Shown piece by piece: positions 32,378 through 40,093 of a stretch of 64,000 nt of DNA. Below the pieces are notes generated by a model. It saw only the letters and a program-made list of their open reading frames with translations, was not told the origin of the DNA and ran no database searches. This DNA comes from an uncultured Oscillospiraceae bacterium (lineage in GTDB: Bacteria > Bacillota > Clostridia > Oscillospirales > Oscillospiraceae), in NCBI GenBank assembly GCA_947625285.1, contig CANQNS010000001.1:124001-188000 (forward strand). The letters run 5' to 3'. The translations under genes were made by a program, and so were the position numbers. Numbering within the stretch: the first letter of the stretch is position 1; every line of letters starts with the position of its first letter.

Positions 32378-32902
32378 CTTTTTCACCAGCCAGGCCCGCT
32401 CCGCCAGCCGGGCCATGGGGTCGTCGGACCGGGAGTCGGACCAGAAGCCCTCGATGGGCGTATCGCCGTACCGCTGCCGGTACCGACGGACCTTCTCCTG
32501 GCCGTGGCAGTTCTCCCCCTTATAGACGCCGGTGGCCTGGTCCACGGGGGAGGCCATCAGGGTGAAGCCCAGCGCCTTCGATACCGGCCGCAGAAGAAAT
32601 TCCGGCGAGGCGGATATCACCAGGTCGTCCGGCCGTTTCTGGGCCAGGTACCAGGGGCGGACGTCCCCGATGTGCTCCCGCCAGAAGGTCTCCGGCGCGG
32701 CGGCGGGCACATGGCGCAAAAAGCGGTAGAAGATCTGCTTGCACCGGGTCTTGGGCTTTATTTTCAGCCCCAGGCAGAAAAAGGCCCAGCCGGTGCAGGG
32801 CAGGGTGAGCCAGGCGGCCGGGTACCGCCGCAGACACCAGAGGTAAAACTGGGCGGTGCTGTCCGTGGGGTAGATGGTCTTGTCAAAGTCGTATACGTTC
32901 AT
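32357..32902 (-). CDS. HAD-family phosphatase (SerB-like, HAD-IB)
   Basis: A 181-residue HAD hydrolase beginning MNVYDFDKTIYPTDST (motif I DFDKT, Asp5/Asp7). Motif II is VISASPEFLL, the motif III Lys lies in KGENCHGQEKV, and motif IV is FWSDSRSDDPM. Such HAD-IB proteins often act on phosphoserine or phosphoethanolamine-like compounds. The gene overlaps proC by four bases (ATGA), so the two are co-translated. A metabolic link between the two is not obvious from sequence. Confidence 0.82.
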   Translation of the reverse strand: MNVYDFDKTIYPTDSTAQFYLWCLRRYPAAWLTLPCTGWAFFCLGLKIKPKTRCKQIFYRFLRHVPAAAPETFWREHIGDVRPWYLAQKRPDDLVISASPEFLLRPVSKALGFTLMASPVDQATGVYKGENCHGQEKVRRYRQRYGDTPIEGFWSDSRSDDPMARLAERAWLVKKDKMTPW

Positions 32903-33696
32903 TTCAGGCTTCTGGTCTTCTCCACAGCGGCGATGACGGCGTCGGCGGCGGCCGCCCGGAAGGCGGACCGTTCCAGCGTCAGGACCCCCTGGATGGTGGT
33001 GCCGCCGGGAGAGCAGACCGCGTCCTTCAGCGCGCCGGGGTGCCGGCCGTCCAGCCGGGCCAGGGCCCCGGCTCCCTCCACCGCCGCTGCGGCGTACAGG
33101 AGCGCCCGGGCCCGGGACATCCCGCAGGCCACCGCCCCGTCCGCCAATGCCTCGATGAACATATCGGCAAAGGCCGGGGCGCACCCGCCGATGGTGCCGG
33201 CGATGTCCATCTGATCCTCCGGGCAGGCGTCCCAGAGCCCGGCCCCCGCCAGCGCGGCGATGAGCTCGTCCGCCTCCGACTGCTCGATATCCCTGGCGCA
33301 CCAGGCGATCAGCCCCTTGCCCGCCGCCACGGGCATGTTGGGGCACAACCGTATCACCGGGTGCTCGGCGCCGGCCATGGTCCGGATGGCGGCGGTGTCC
33401 AGCCCCGCGGCGATGGAGACCAGCACGAACCGGTCCTGCCGGGCCGCCAGGACCGGGGCGATCTGGGCCAGGCAGGCGGCCATGTCCTTGGGCTTCACCC
33501 CCAGAAAGACATATTTGGCGGCGGCGGCCACTGTCTCCGCCGTGGCAGGCACGGCCCCCAGCTCCGCCGCCAGAGCCACCGCCTTGTCCGCCGTGCGGTT
33601 GGCTAAAAGGATCTGCTTCGGGTCGGTGTTGACCGCCGCGGCCCTGGCCAGCGCGCCGCCCATATTTCCCGTGCCGATGAATCCCAAAAGATACAT
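32899..33696 (-). CDS. proC: Pyrroline-5-carboxylate reductase
   Basis: A 265-residue enzyme catalysing the last step of proline synthesis with NAD(P)H. It has an N-terminal Rossmann motif (GFIGTGNMGGALAR), VFLGVKPKD in the middle, VIRLCPNMPVAAGKG, and the C-terminal signature VCSPGGTTIQGVLTLE. Normal length. It is first in a two-gene operon with a HAD phosphatase. Confidence 0.95.
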   Translation of the reverse strand: MYLLGFIGTGNMGGALARAAAVNTDPKQILLANRTADKAVALAAELGAVPATAETVAAAAKYVFLGVKPKDMAACLAQIAPVLAARQDRFVLVSIAAGLDTAAIRTMAGAEHPVIRLCPNMPVAAGKGLIAWCARDIEQSEADELIAALAGAGLWDACPEDQMDIAGTIGGCAPAFADMFIEALADGAVACGMSRARALLYAAAAVEGAGALARLDGRHPGALKDAVCSPGGTTIQGVLTLERSAFRAAAADAVIAAVEKTRSLK

Positions 33697-33782
33697 ATTT
33701 CTTTATCCTCCCGTTATCCGTTGTCCCATTCATGGGACAGACGCGGTTGCGGAAAAGCTCCGCGTATGGTATACTTTCTCCG

Positions 33783-34493
33783 TTACCAGGGGTCGGCCGC
33801 GGCCGGCTCCCCGCCGGCGGCCCGCACCGCCGCCAGGGCCAGGGCCCGGGTGGCGTCCAGACAGTCCGCCAGCAGGCCCAGCTCCGAAAAGGCCAGGGGA
33901 AGCTCCGTGCAGGCCAGCACGAATTTTTCCGCGCCCCGGTCCCGCAGGTCCCGCAAAATGTCCCGGACCGGGATGTCCCCCAGGGGCACGGACCGGGCTT
34001 TCACGCCCTGGTAGATAAGGCGCATGACCTGCTCCTGCATGGGGGGCGAGGGGTACACGGCCCGGACGCCCGCCTGGGAAAGCGCCTTTTCGTAGACCCC
34101 GCTTTGGACGGCGCCGTCCGTTGCCAGCACCCCCGCGCACCCCACGCCGGCGGCCTTCAGCGCGGCCGCGGCCTCCCGGGGCATATGCAGCACCGGCACG
34201 GAAACGGACGCGGCCACCGCGTCATAATAGAAGTGGGCGGTGTTGCAGGGCATGATGAGGATCTCCGCTCCCGCCGCCTCCAGCCGCCGGGCGGTCTTTA
34301 CCAGCTCCGGCGTGGGGTCCGCGCCCCCGTGGAGGATGGCGGCGGTCCGATCCGGGATGGCGGTGTTGCTGTCCGCGATCACATGCAGGTGCTCCTGGTC
34401 CCGGGACGCCCTGGTGAGAGCCACCAGCTTTTCCATCAGGTCGCAGGTGGCCGCCGGGCCCATGCCGCCGATGACGCCGATCGTTTTTTTCAT
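33783..34493 (-). CDS. Aspartate/glutamate racemase family protein
   Basis: A 236-residue racemase. Both catalytic Cys are present, in IMPCNTAHFYY and LACTELP. IGVIGGMGPAAT at the N-terminus fits the YgeA/RacX and aspartate racemase group, which is distinct from MurI. It may supply D-aspartate or other D-amino acids for peptidoglycan cross-bridges; its substrate is not certain. It is divergent from murI with 79 bp between the start codons, so two racemases of one superfamily share a promoter region. Confidence 0.88.
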   Translation of the reverse strand: MKKTIGVIGGMGPAATCDLMEKLVALTRASRDQEHLHVIADSNTAIPDRTAAILHGGADPTPELVKTARRLEAAGAEILIMPCNTAHFYYDAVAASVSVPVLHMPREAAAALKAAGVGCAGVLATDGAVQSGVYEKALSQAGVRAVYPSPPMQEQVMRLIYQGVKARSVPLGDIPVRDILRDLRDRGAEKFVLACTELPLAFSELGLLADCLDATRALALAAVRAAGGEPAAADPW

Positions 34494-34572
34494 ACCGCGC
34501 CTCCCGTGGTTTTGTCATTATTTTAGGGCAGGGCGGGGCCCGCGTCAAGCACGATTTGAAAGGATCGAATCT

Positions 34573-35382
34573 ATGGACACAAGACCCATCGGTATTTTCG
34601 ACTCCGGCCTGGGGGGCCTCACCGCCGTGCGGGCCCTGGTCCGGGCCGCGCCCCAGGAGAGCTTCGTATACCTGGGCGACACGAAAAACGCCCCCTACGG
34701 GGACAGGACCAAAGAGCAGATCCAGGCCCTGTCCCGGCAAAACGTGCGGTTTTTGCAGAGCCGGGACGTGAAAGCCCTGCTGGTGGCCTGCAACACCTCC
34801 ACCGCCAACGCCATGGACGTTATGCGCTCCCAGGCGGGGGACCTGCCGGTGGTGGGGGTCATCGAGCCCGCCGCGGCCGCGGCCGTGTCCGTGACGGAGA
34901 CAGGCCGGATCGGCGTGCTGGCTACGGCCGCCACGGTAGCCAGCGGGGCCTATGAGGCGGCGGTGGGGCGGCTGGCCCCGGCGGCTGCGGTGAGGGCGGT
35001 GGCCTGCCCCGGACTGGTGCCGCTGGTGGAGAGCGGCCGGACGGACGCGGAGGACCCGGAGCTGGCGGAGGCGGTAAAGACATACTGCGCGCCGCTGCTG
35101 GCGGCGGGGGTGGACACGGTGGTGCTGGGCTGCACCCACTATCCCATCATCCGGCCGGCTATCCGCCGGGCCCTGGGGCCGGACATCGCCCTCATCGACT
35201 CCGGCGCGGCCAGCGTGGGCGCGCTGCTGAAGGAATTGGAGGAGCGGGACGCCCTGGGCGACGAGAGGGCGGCGGGCCGACGGCAGTTCGTATGCACCGG
35301 CGGCGCAGAGCGGTTCGCCCGTCTGGGGTCCGCGTTTTTGGGCTGGGACATCCGCCCGGCCACGGAACAGGCTTCCCTTTGA
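34573..35382 (+). CDS. murI: Glutamate racemase
   Basis: A 269-residue enzyme that makes D-glutamate for peptidoglycan. Motifs are IGIFDSGLGGLTAVRAL, YLGDTKNAPYG, VACNTSTANAMD (first catalytic Cys) and VLGCTHYPIIRP (second Cys). ATG 34573 lies shortly after GAAAGGATCG. The next gene, a WYL regulator, begins 10 bases after its stop, suggesting co-transcription. Confidence 0.95.
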   Translation: MDTRPIGIFDSGLGGLTAVRALVRAAPQESFVYLGDTKNAPYGDRTKEQIQALSRQNVRFLQSRDVKALLVACNTSTANAMDVMRSQAGDLPVVGVIEPAAAAAVSVTETGRIGVLATAATVASGAYEAAVGRLAPAAAVRAVACPGLVPLVESGRTDAEDPELAEAVKTYCAPLLAAGVDTVVLGCTHYPIIRPAIRRALGPDIALIDSGAASVGALLKELEERDALGDERAAGRRQFVCTGGAERFARLGSAFLGWDIRPATEQASL

Positions 35383-35392
35383 GGTGACGGCT

Positions 35393-36382
35393 ATGGCAAG
35401 GACAGCCAATCAAAAATTGAAGCTCCTGTATTTGTGCCGGTATCTGCTGCGCCGGTCCGACGAGGAGCACCCGGTGACGGTGGCCCAGATGATCGACTAC
35501 CTGGCCCGGCAGGACATCGCCGCCGAGCGCAAGAGCGTCTATGACGACATGGAGGCCCTGCGGCTGTTCGGACTGGACGTGCAGACCGTGCGGGTGGGCT
35601 CCGCCACCGGGTATTTCATCGGAGAGCGGGAATTTCAGATGCCGGAGCTGAAGCTGCTGGTGGACAGCGTCCAGTCCTCCCGGTTCATCACCGAGAAAAA
35701 ATCCCTGGAGCTGATCGGCAAGCTGGAGGGCCTGGCAAGCGAGCATCAGGCCCGGGAGTTGAACCGGCAGGTCTACGTCCGGGGCCGGATCAAGACCATG
35801 AACGAGTCCATCTATTATAATGTGGACGAGATCCACGCCGCCATCGGCTCCGACCGGTCCGTCACCTTCCGATACTTTGCCTGGAGCGTGGACAAAAAGC
35901 GCGTCTGGCGGCGGGACGGGGCCCGGTACGAGGTGAGCCCCTGGGCCCTGATGTGGGACGACGAGAATTATTATCTGGTGGCCTACGACCACGACGCGGG
36001 CGCCATCAAGCATTACCGGGTGGACAAGATGGCCTCCATCGCCCAGACGGACCGGCCCCGGCAGGGAGCCGGGGTCTTCGCGAAGTTCGACATGGCCGCC
36101 TACTCCAACACCCACTTCGGAATGTTCTCCGGGGACGTGCAGCCGGTGCGGCTGGCTTTTGAAAACGATCTGGCCGGACCGGTCATAGACCAGTTCGGCC
36201 AGGACGTGAGCTTGGTGCCCTTGGACCAGGGACATTTTTCCGTCACGGTGAACGTGGCGGTGAACGTGCAGTTTTTCGGCTGGCTCAGCGGCTTCGGCAC
36301 CCGGGCCCGTATCCTGGCCCCGGCCGCCGTAGCGGAGGAGATGCGCCGGCATCTGCTGACCCTGGCGGAGCTGTACGGTTAA
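35393..36382 (+). CDS. WYL-domain transcriptional regulator
   Basis: A protein of about 329 residues with an N-terminal helix-turn-helix (~5-75: VTVAQMIDYLARQDIAAERK) of the HTH_11/YafY type and a WYL domain (~150-235: VTFRYFAWSVDKKRV, YEVSPWALMWDDENYYLVAY), followed by the WCX C-terminal domain. WYL regulators bind nucleic-acid or nucleotide-like ligands and often control stress or defence genes; no such genes adjoin it here. I chose ATG 35393 over GTG 35384 because GAGGTGAC (35381-35388) is then correctly spaced. Confidence 0.88.
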   Translation: MARTANQKLKLLYLCRYLLRRSDEEHPVTVAQMIDYLARQDIAAERKSVYDDMEALRLFGLDVQTVRVGSATGYFIGEREFQMPELKLLVDSVQSSRFITEKKSLELIGKLEGLASEHQARELNRQVYVRGRIKTMNESIYYNVDEIHAAIGSDRSVTFRYFAWSVDKKRVWRRDGARYEVSPWALMWDDENYYLVAYDHDAGAIKHYRVDKMASIAQTDRPRQGAGVFAKFDMAAYSNTHFGMFSGDVQPVRLAFENDLAGPVIDQFGQDVSLVPLDQGHFSVTVNVAVNVQFFGWLSGFGTRARILAPAAVAEEMRRHLLTLAELYG

Positions 36383-36486
36383 AATACCACGCGGCAGATC
36401 AGGTCCATCCAGCCCTCCGCCGTGAACGCCAGACACAGCACCCCCCAGAACACCACATGATCGAGTATCTTCTTTTTCCTGGACAT
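36379..36486 (-). CDS. Possible 35-residue single-span membrane protein
   Basis: A short frame with a basic start (MSRKKKILDH), one hydrophobic helix (VVFWGVLCLAFTAEGW) and a short tail, preceded by AAAGGATGG at about ten bases. It is convergent with the WYL gene and overlaps its stop by four bases. Positive-inside charge and the ribosome site make it plausible; there is no further evidence of expression. Confidence 0.4.
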   Translation of the reverse strand: MSRKKKILDHVVFWGVLCLAFTAEGWMDLICRVVF

Positions 36487-36540
36487 GAGCTATACCATCC
36501 TTTCTGCTTTATCTGACAGAAGGATACCCGAACGGCTGCC

Positions 36541-36580
36541 CCATAAAACGGACAGCCGCCCGACGAGGAGCGTTTTATGG
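36541..36580 (+). promoter_or_regulatory. Inverted repeat that contains the rsmI start codon
   Basis: CCATAAAACG (36541-36550) is a perfect inverse of CGTTTTATGG (36571-36580). The ATG of rsmI lies in the right arm and its GAGGAG ribosome site (36565-36570) lies in the loop. In RNA the hairpin would bury the start codon; as DNA it is an operator-like palindrome. Confidence 0.55.
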
Positions 36581-37461
36581 ACAATATGCAAACGGAAAAC
36601 GGCTGCGGGGTCCTGTTCATCGTAGCCACGCCCATCGGCAACGCCCGGGATATGTCCCCACGGGGCGCGGATATCCTGGAGCGGGCGGACGTGATCGCCG
36701 CCGAGGACACCCGCCGGAGCGTGGTGCTTTTGAACAAGCTGGGCATCCGCAATAAGCTGGTAAGCAACCACAAGTTCAACGAGCACGGAAAGGCCCGGTA
36801 TTTCATCGACCTTCTGAAAGCCGGCCAGAGCGTGGCGGTGATCACCGACGCGGGCACCCCCTGTATCTCCGACCCGGGCAACGAGCTGATCCGCTCCGCG
36901 GTGGCGGAGGGCGTGAAGGTGGTAGGCGTGCCGGGGCCCTGTGCGGCGGTGACGGCCCTGTCCGTCAGCGGGTTCGACCTGAGCGCGTTCGTGTTCCGGG
37001 GCTTCTTCCCCCGGGAGAACGCGGACCGGGGCCGGCTGCTGGACCAGATGCGCCGGGGCAGCGTGCGGACCTATGTGTTTTACGAGTCCCCCAAGCGGGT
37101 CATGGATACGGTGGAGTACTTCGTCCGGGAGGTCCCGTCCTGCCGGATGTGTCTTTGCAACGACCTGACAAAGCTCCACGAGGCCGCCTTCCGGGGCGCG
37201 CCGGCGGAGGTCCGGGACCAGCTGCTGGCAAAGGGAAACTATGAAAAGGGCGAGTTCTGCCTGGTGGCGGAGCTGGCGGAGGACTTTCTGGCCCCCCGGC
37301 AGGAGCACGTGGTCTCCGCCGAGGCCCTGCTGGTGGACGCCATGGTCCGGGACGGCTGCCGGCCCAAGGACGCCATCAAAGCCGTGCTGGCCGGCGAGGC
37401 CAATACCTACAGCAAAAACGAGCTCTATGCCGCCAGCCTGCGGCTGAAGGAGCTGCTTTGA
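36577..37461 (+). CDS. rsmI: 16S rRNA (cytidine(1402)-2'-O)-methyltransferase
   Basis: A 294-residue SAM-dependent enzyme of the tetrapyrrole-methylase fold that modifies C1402 of 16S rRNA. Motifs include LFIVATPIGNARDMSPR, VIAAEDTRRS, VITDAGTPCISDPG and VGVPGPCAAVTAL. Length and order are normal. The start codon sits in a perfect inverted repeat, which may regulate translation. Confidence 0.95.
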   Translation: MDNMQTENGCGVLFIVATPIGNARDMSPRGADILERADVIAAEDTRRSVVLLNKLGIRNKLVSNHKFNEHGKARYFIDLLKAGQSVAVITDAGTPCISDPGNELIRSAVAEGVKVVGVPGPCAAVTALSVSGFDLSAFVFRGFFPRENADRGRLLDQMRRGSVRTYVFYESPKRVMDTVEYFVREVPSCRMCLCNDLTKLHEAAFRGAPAEVRDQLLAKGNYEKGEFCLVAELAEDFLAPRQEHVVSAEALLVDAMVRDGCRPKDAIKAVLAGEANTYSKNELYAASLRLKELL

Positions 37462-37462
37462 G

Positions 37463-37513
37463 CGACAATGAATACCGCCCGCCGGAAAACCCGGCGGGCG
37501 GTATTCATTGTCG
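37463..37513. terminator. Very long perfect palindrome between convergent genes
   Basis: Arms of 23 bp (37463-37485 and 37491-37513; core ATACCGCCCGCCGG and its inverse) with the loop AAAAC. Neither side has a long T-run, but position between convergent stop codons suggests transcription termination or RNA stabilisation for both genes. Confidence 0.75.
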
Positions 37514-37520
37514 TTAATGC

Positions 37521-38546
37521 TTAAAATATTGTCACATTTTCTATGCCGATGTCGGCTAGGGTGGGGGTCCCGCACATGGTCATGGCGTCTTTCAGCTCCG
37601 CTACGATCTTGTCCAGGCAGAGCTTCAGCCCCTCCGCGCCGGCGGCGTAGACAAAGGGCACCACCGGCCGGCCGATCAGCACCGCGTCCGCCCCCAGTGC
37701 CAGGGCCCGGAACACGTCCACCCCCGTGCGGATGCCGCCGTCCACCAGCACCGGGACCCGGCCGGCTACCGCCTTGGCGATGGCGGGCAGCACCTCCGCC
37801 GTGGCGGGCACGCCCCCCAGCACCCGGCCGCCGTGGTTGGACACCACGATGGCCGCCGCGCCGCCCTCGATGGCTTTCTCCGCGCCCCGGGGCGTCATGA
37901 TCCCCTTCACGATGAAGGGCATTTTCGCGTAGGCGGTGATCTCCTTCAGCTCCGGGACGGACTTGCTGCCCGCGTTGGGGTTATACTGCTTCAAAAAGGG
38001 CAGGCCCGCCCCGTCCACGTCCATGGCCGCGGCGTAGACGCCCTTGGCGTTCAGGATGTCCAGCTTCTCGAACACGGCCTCCTTGTTCCAGGGCTTGATG
38101 GTGGGCACGCCGATGCCCTGGACCTTCTCCATGTCCCGGACGGAGCTTTTCATGATCTCCGGGTCCATGCCGTCGCCGGTGAAAGCGGCCACGCCGTACT
38201 CCGCCGCGGCGGGGACCAGGATGCTGTTGTAGGCGAAATCGTCATACTTCTCGCCGTAATGGAGCTTCAATCCGCCCAGAGGCGCGATGAAAATGGGGGC
38301 CTTGAAGTCCCAGCCGAACAGCCGGTAGGAGACATCCACAGGGCAGTTTTCGCAGAGAGTGTCCATGTTCAGCAGCACATCCTGCCACTTGGTATAGTTG
38401 CGGGCGGCGGTGTTGTTGGGCCCCTTGCAGCCGGGACCGGGGATGGTGTTGCCGCAGGCCCTGCCGTCGCAGACCGGGCAGGCCTTGCAAAACGGGCCGA
38501 CCTGCCCCCGGGCGGCGGCCAGAACTTCGCTGTAAGTCATCGTCAT
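37521..38546 (-). CDS. FMN-dependent alpha-hydroxy-acid oxidase/dehydrogenase homologue with Cys-rich N-terminus
   Basis: A 341-residue TIM-barrel flavoprotein of the FMN_dh family. The FMN/substrate His is in VSNHGGRVLGG, with FIAPLGG, FIVKGIMTPRGA and LVDGGIRTGVDVFRALALGADAV in order (quoted in part). The first 70 residues carry seven Cys (20, 23, 26, 31, 40, 65, 68) in patterns such as FCKACPVCDGRACG, unlike classical lactate or glycolate oxidases. They could bind an Fe-S cluster or zinc, which would suit an anaerobe that passes electrons elsewhere than O2 (inference). Substrate unknown. Confidence 0.82.
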   Translation of the reverse strand: MTMTYSEVLAAARGQVGPFCKACPVCDGRACGNTIPGPGCKGPNNTAARNYTKWQDVLLNMDTLCENCPVDVSYRLFGWDFKAPIFIAPLGGLKLHYGEKYDDFAYNSILVPAAAEYGVAAFTGDGMDPEIMKSSVRDMEKVQGIGVPTIKPWNKEAVFEKLDILNAKGVYAAAMDVDGAGLPFLKQYNPNAGSKSVPELKEITAYAKMPFIVKGIMTPRGAEKAIEGGAAAIVVSNHGGRVLGGVPATAEVLPAIAKAVAGRVPVLVDGGIRTGVDVFRALALGADAVLIGRPVVPFVYAAGAEGLKLCLDKIVAELKDAMTMCGTPTLADIGIENVTIF

Positions 38547-38712
38547 GGCTCCTTTTTTATGTATTTAATACATTTTATTATAGTCCCAGCCGGGGAAAAG
38601 TCAATGCAAACGCGCCGGGGCCGCCGCCGGCTGCGGACGGCGCGGGGGTTTGTACAGATCGCCAAAAATTCGGCGGCATGTTCGGGAAGAACTGGATAAT
38701 TGTCATGATTCT

Positions 38713-38774
38713 GAAAGTTTCGACACGGAAACTTTCATTTTGCGCTTGATATTTTAAAGTGGGGCAGGTATAAT
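38713..38774 (+). promoter_or_regulatory. Promoter and operator-like palindrome of the TRAP-TAXI operon
   Basis: TTGATA (38746-38751), 17 bp, TATAAT (38769-38774). Nine bases upstream of -35 lies a perfect 9-bp inverted repeat GAAAGTTTC-6-GAAACTTTC (38713-38736). Its position suits an activator or repressor site. The 38547-38839 gap contains nothing else recognisable. Confidence 0.7.
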
Positions 38775-38839
38775 AGCAATATCTTGCAGAATCGAAAACC
38801 AAATTTTGCAAAGAAATGATCGCATTGGAGGACGAAACC

Positions 38840-39937
38840 ATGAAAAAGTTTCTTGCACTGCTTCTTGCGCTGCTGATGGTCATGAGCCTGACGGCCTGCG
38901 GCGGCTCCAAGACGGAGGAAGCTCCCGCCAAGGAGGAGGCCACCGAGGCCCCCGCCGAGGAAGAAGCCCCCGCCGAGGAGGAGGCCGCCGAAGCTCCCGC
39001 TGAGGAAGAAGCTTCCGACGAGGACGCCGCTGCGGCTCCCGCCGCTGCCGGCAGCCTGTCCATGGGCACCGGCGGCTCCGCCGGCACCTACTACGCCTTC
39101 GGCGGCGTGCTTGCCACGTATCTGAAGCAGGAGACCGGCCTGGACATCACCGTCAACGAGACCGGCGGCTCCGCGGCCAACATCACCGGCATCGACCAGG
39201 GCCTGTACGATCTGGCTACCGTCCAGTCCGATGTGCTGGGCTATGCCTACAACGGCACCAACTCCTATGAGGAGACCGGCGCTGTCCAGTCCTTCGTGGT
39301 GCTGGGCGCCCTGTACGCCGAGACTGTGCAGCTGGTCACCTGCGACCCCGACATCAAGTCCGTGGAGGACATGAAGGGCAAGAGCGTGTGCGTGGGCGAC
39401 GTGGGCTCCGGCACCTACTACAACACCGTGGACATCCTGAACGCCTACGGCATGACGCTGGACGACATCACCCCCGTGTACCAGTCCTTCGCTGACTCCG
39501 CCGAGAGCCTGAAGGACGGCAAGATCGACGTGGCCGTGCAGACTGCCGGCGCACCCACTCCCGCCATCACCGACTTGGCTGCCTCCAAGGATGTGTATCT
39601 GGTCTCCATCGACGAGGAGCACATGGAGAAATTGCTGGCCGACGCCCCCTGGTACGCTTCCTATACCATCCCCGCCGGCACCTACAGCGGCTTTGACGAG
39701 GACTGCACCACCATCACCACCAAGGCGACCCTGATCGCCCGGGCGGACATCGACGAGGATACCGCTTACACCATCGTGTCCACCATCTTCGACAACGCCG
39801 AGGCCATCACCGAGCTGCACGCCAAGGGCGCTGAGCTGGATCTGAACTTTGCCACCGAGGGCATGGCCGCTCCCTTCGCTGCGGGCGCTGCCAAGTACTA
39901 TGCCGAGCACGACATCGAGGTCGAGGTCGCTGAGTAA
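38840..39937 (+). CDS. TRAP transporter solute-binding lipoprotein, TAXI family
   Basis: A 365-residue extracytoplasmic binding protein: signal peptide with lipobox LTAC (MKKFLALLLALLMVMSLTAC), a very acidic repetitive linker (EEAPAEEE repeats, ~25-65), then the TAXI domain with MGTGGSAGTYYAFGG, GSAANITGI and YNTVDILNAYGM. Substrates in the family include dicarboxylates and glutamate-like acids; none can be named here. GGAGGACG precedes the ATG. A hairpin separates it from the permease gene. Confidence 0.92.
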   Translation: MKKFLALLLALLMVMSLTACGGSKTEEAPAKEEATEAPAEEEAPAEEEAAEAPAEEEASDEDAAAAPAAAGSLSMGTGGSAGTYYAFGGVLATYLKQETGLDITVNETGGSAANITGIDQGLYDLATVQSDVLGYAYNGTNSYEETGAVQSFVVLGALYAETVQLVTCDPDIKSVEDMKGKSVCVGDVGSGTYYNTVDILNAYGMTLDDITPVYQSFADSAESLKDGKIDVAVQTAGAPTPAITDLAASKDVYLVSIDEEHMEKLLADAPWYASYTIPAGTYSGFDEDCTTITTKATLIARADIDEDTAYTIVSTIFDNAEAITELHAKGAELDLNFATEGMAAPFAAGAAKYYAEHDIEVEVAE

Positions 39938-39961
39938 GACCTGACGGCCCATCAACCAGGC

Positions 39962-39994
39962 GGGAGTGCCGCTTTTCCAAGCGGCACTCCCTTG
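39962..39994 (+). terminator. Intercistronic hairpin between TAXI binding protein and permease genes
   Basis: GGGAGTGCCGCTT (39962-39974) pairs perfectly with AAGCGGCACTCCC (39979-39991); the T-tail is weak (TTGCC). It probably protects the binding-protein mRNA or causes partial termination. Confidence 0.6.
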
Positions 39995-40093
39995 CCGATT
40001 ACAGGGGATAGACGCCGCATGGACAGCTATGATCTCCATAGCAGCCCATATGGCCTCTATGCCTGGTATACCAAAACCACGGAGGTGACCCCC

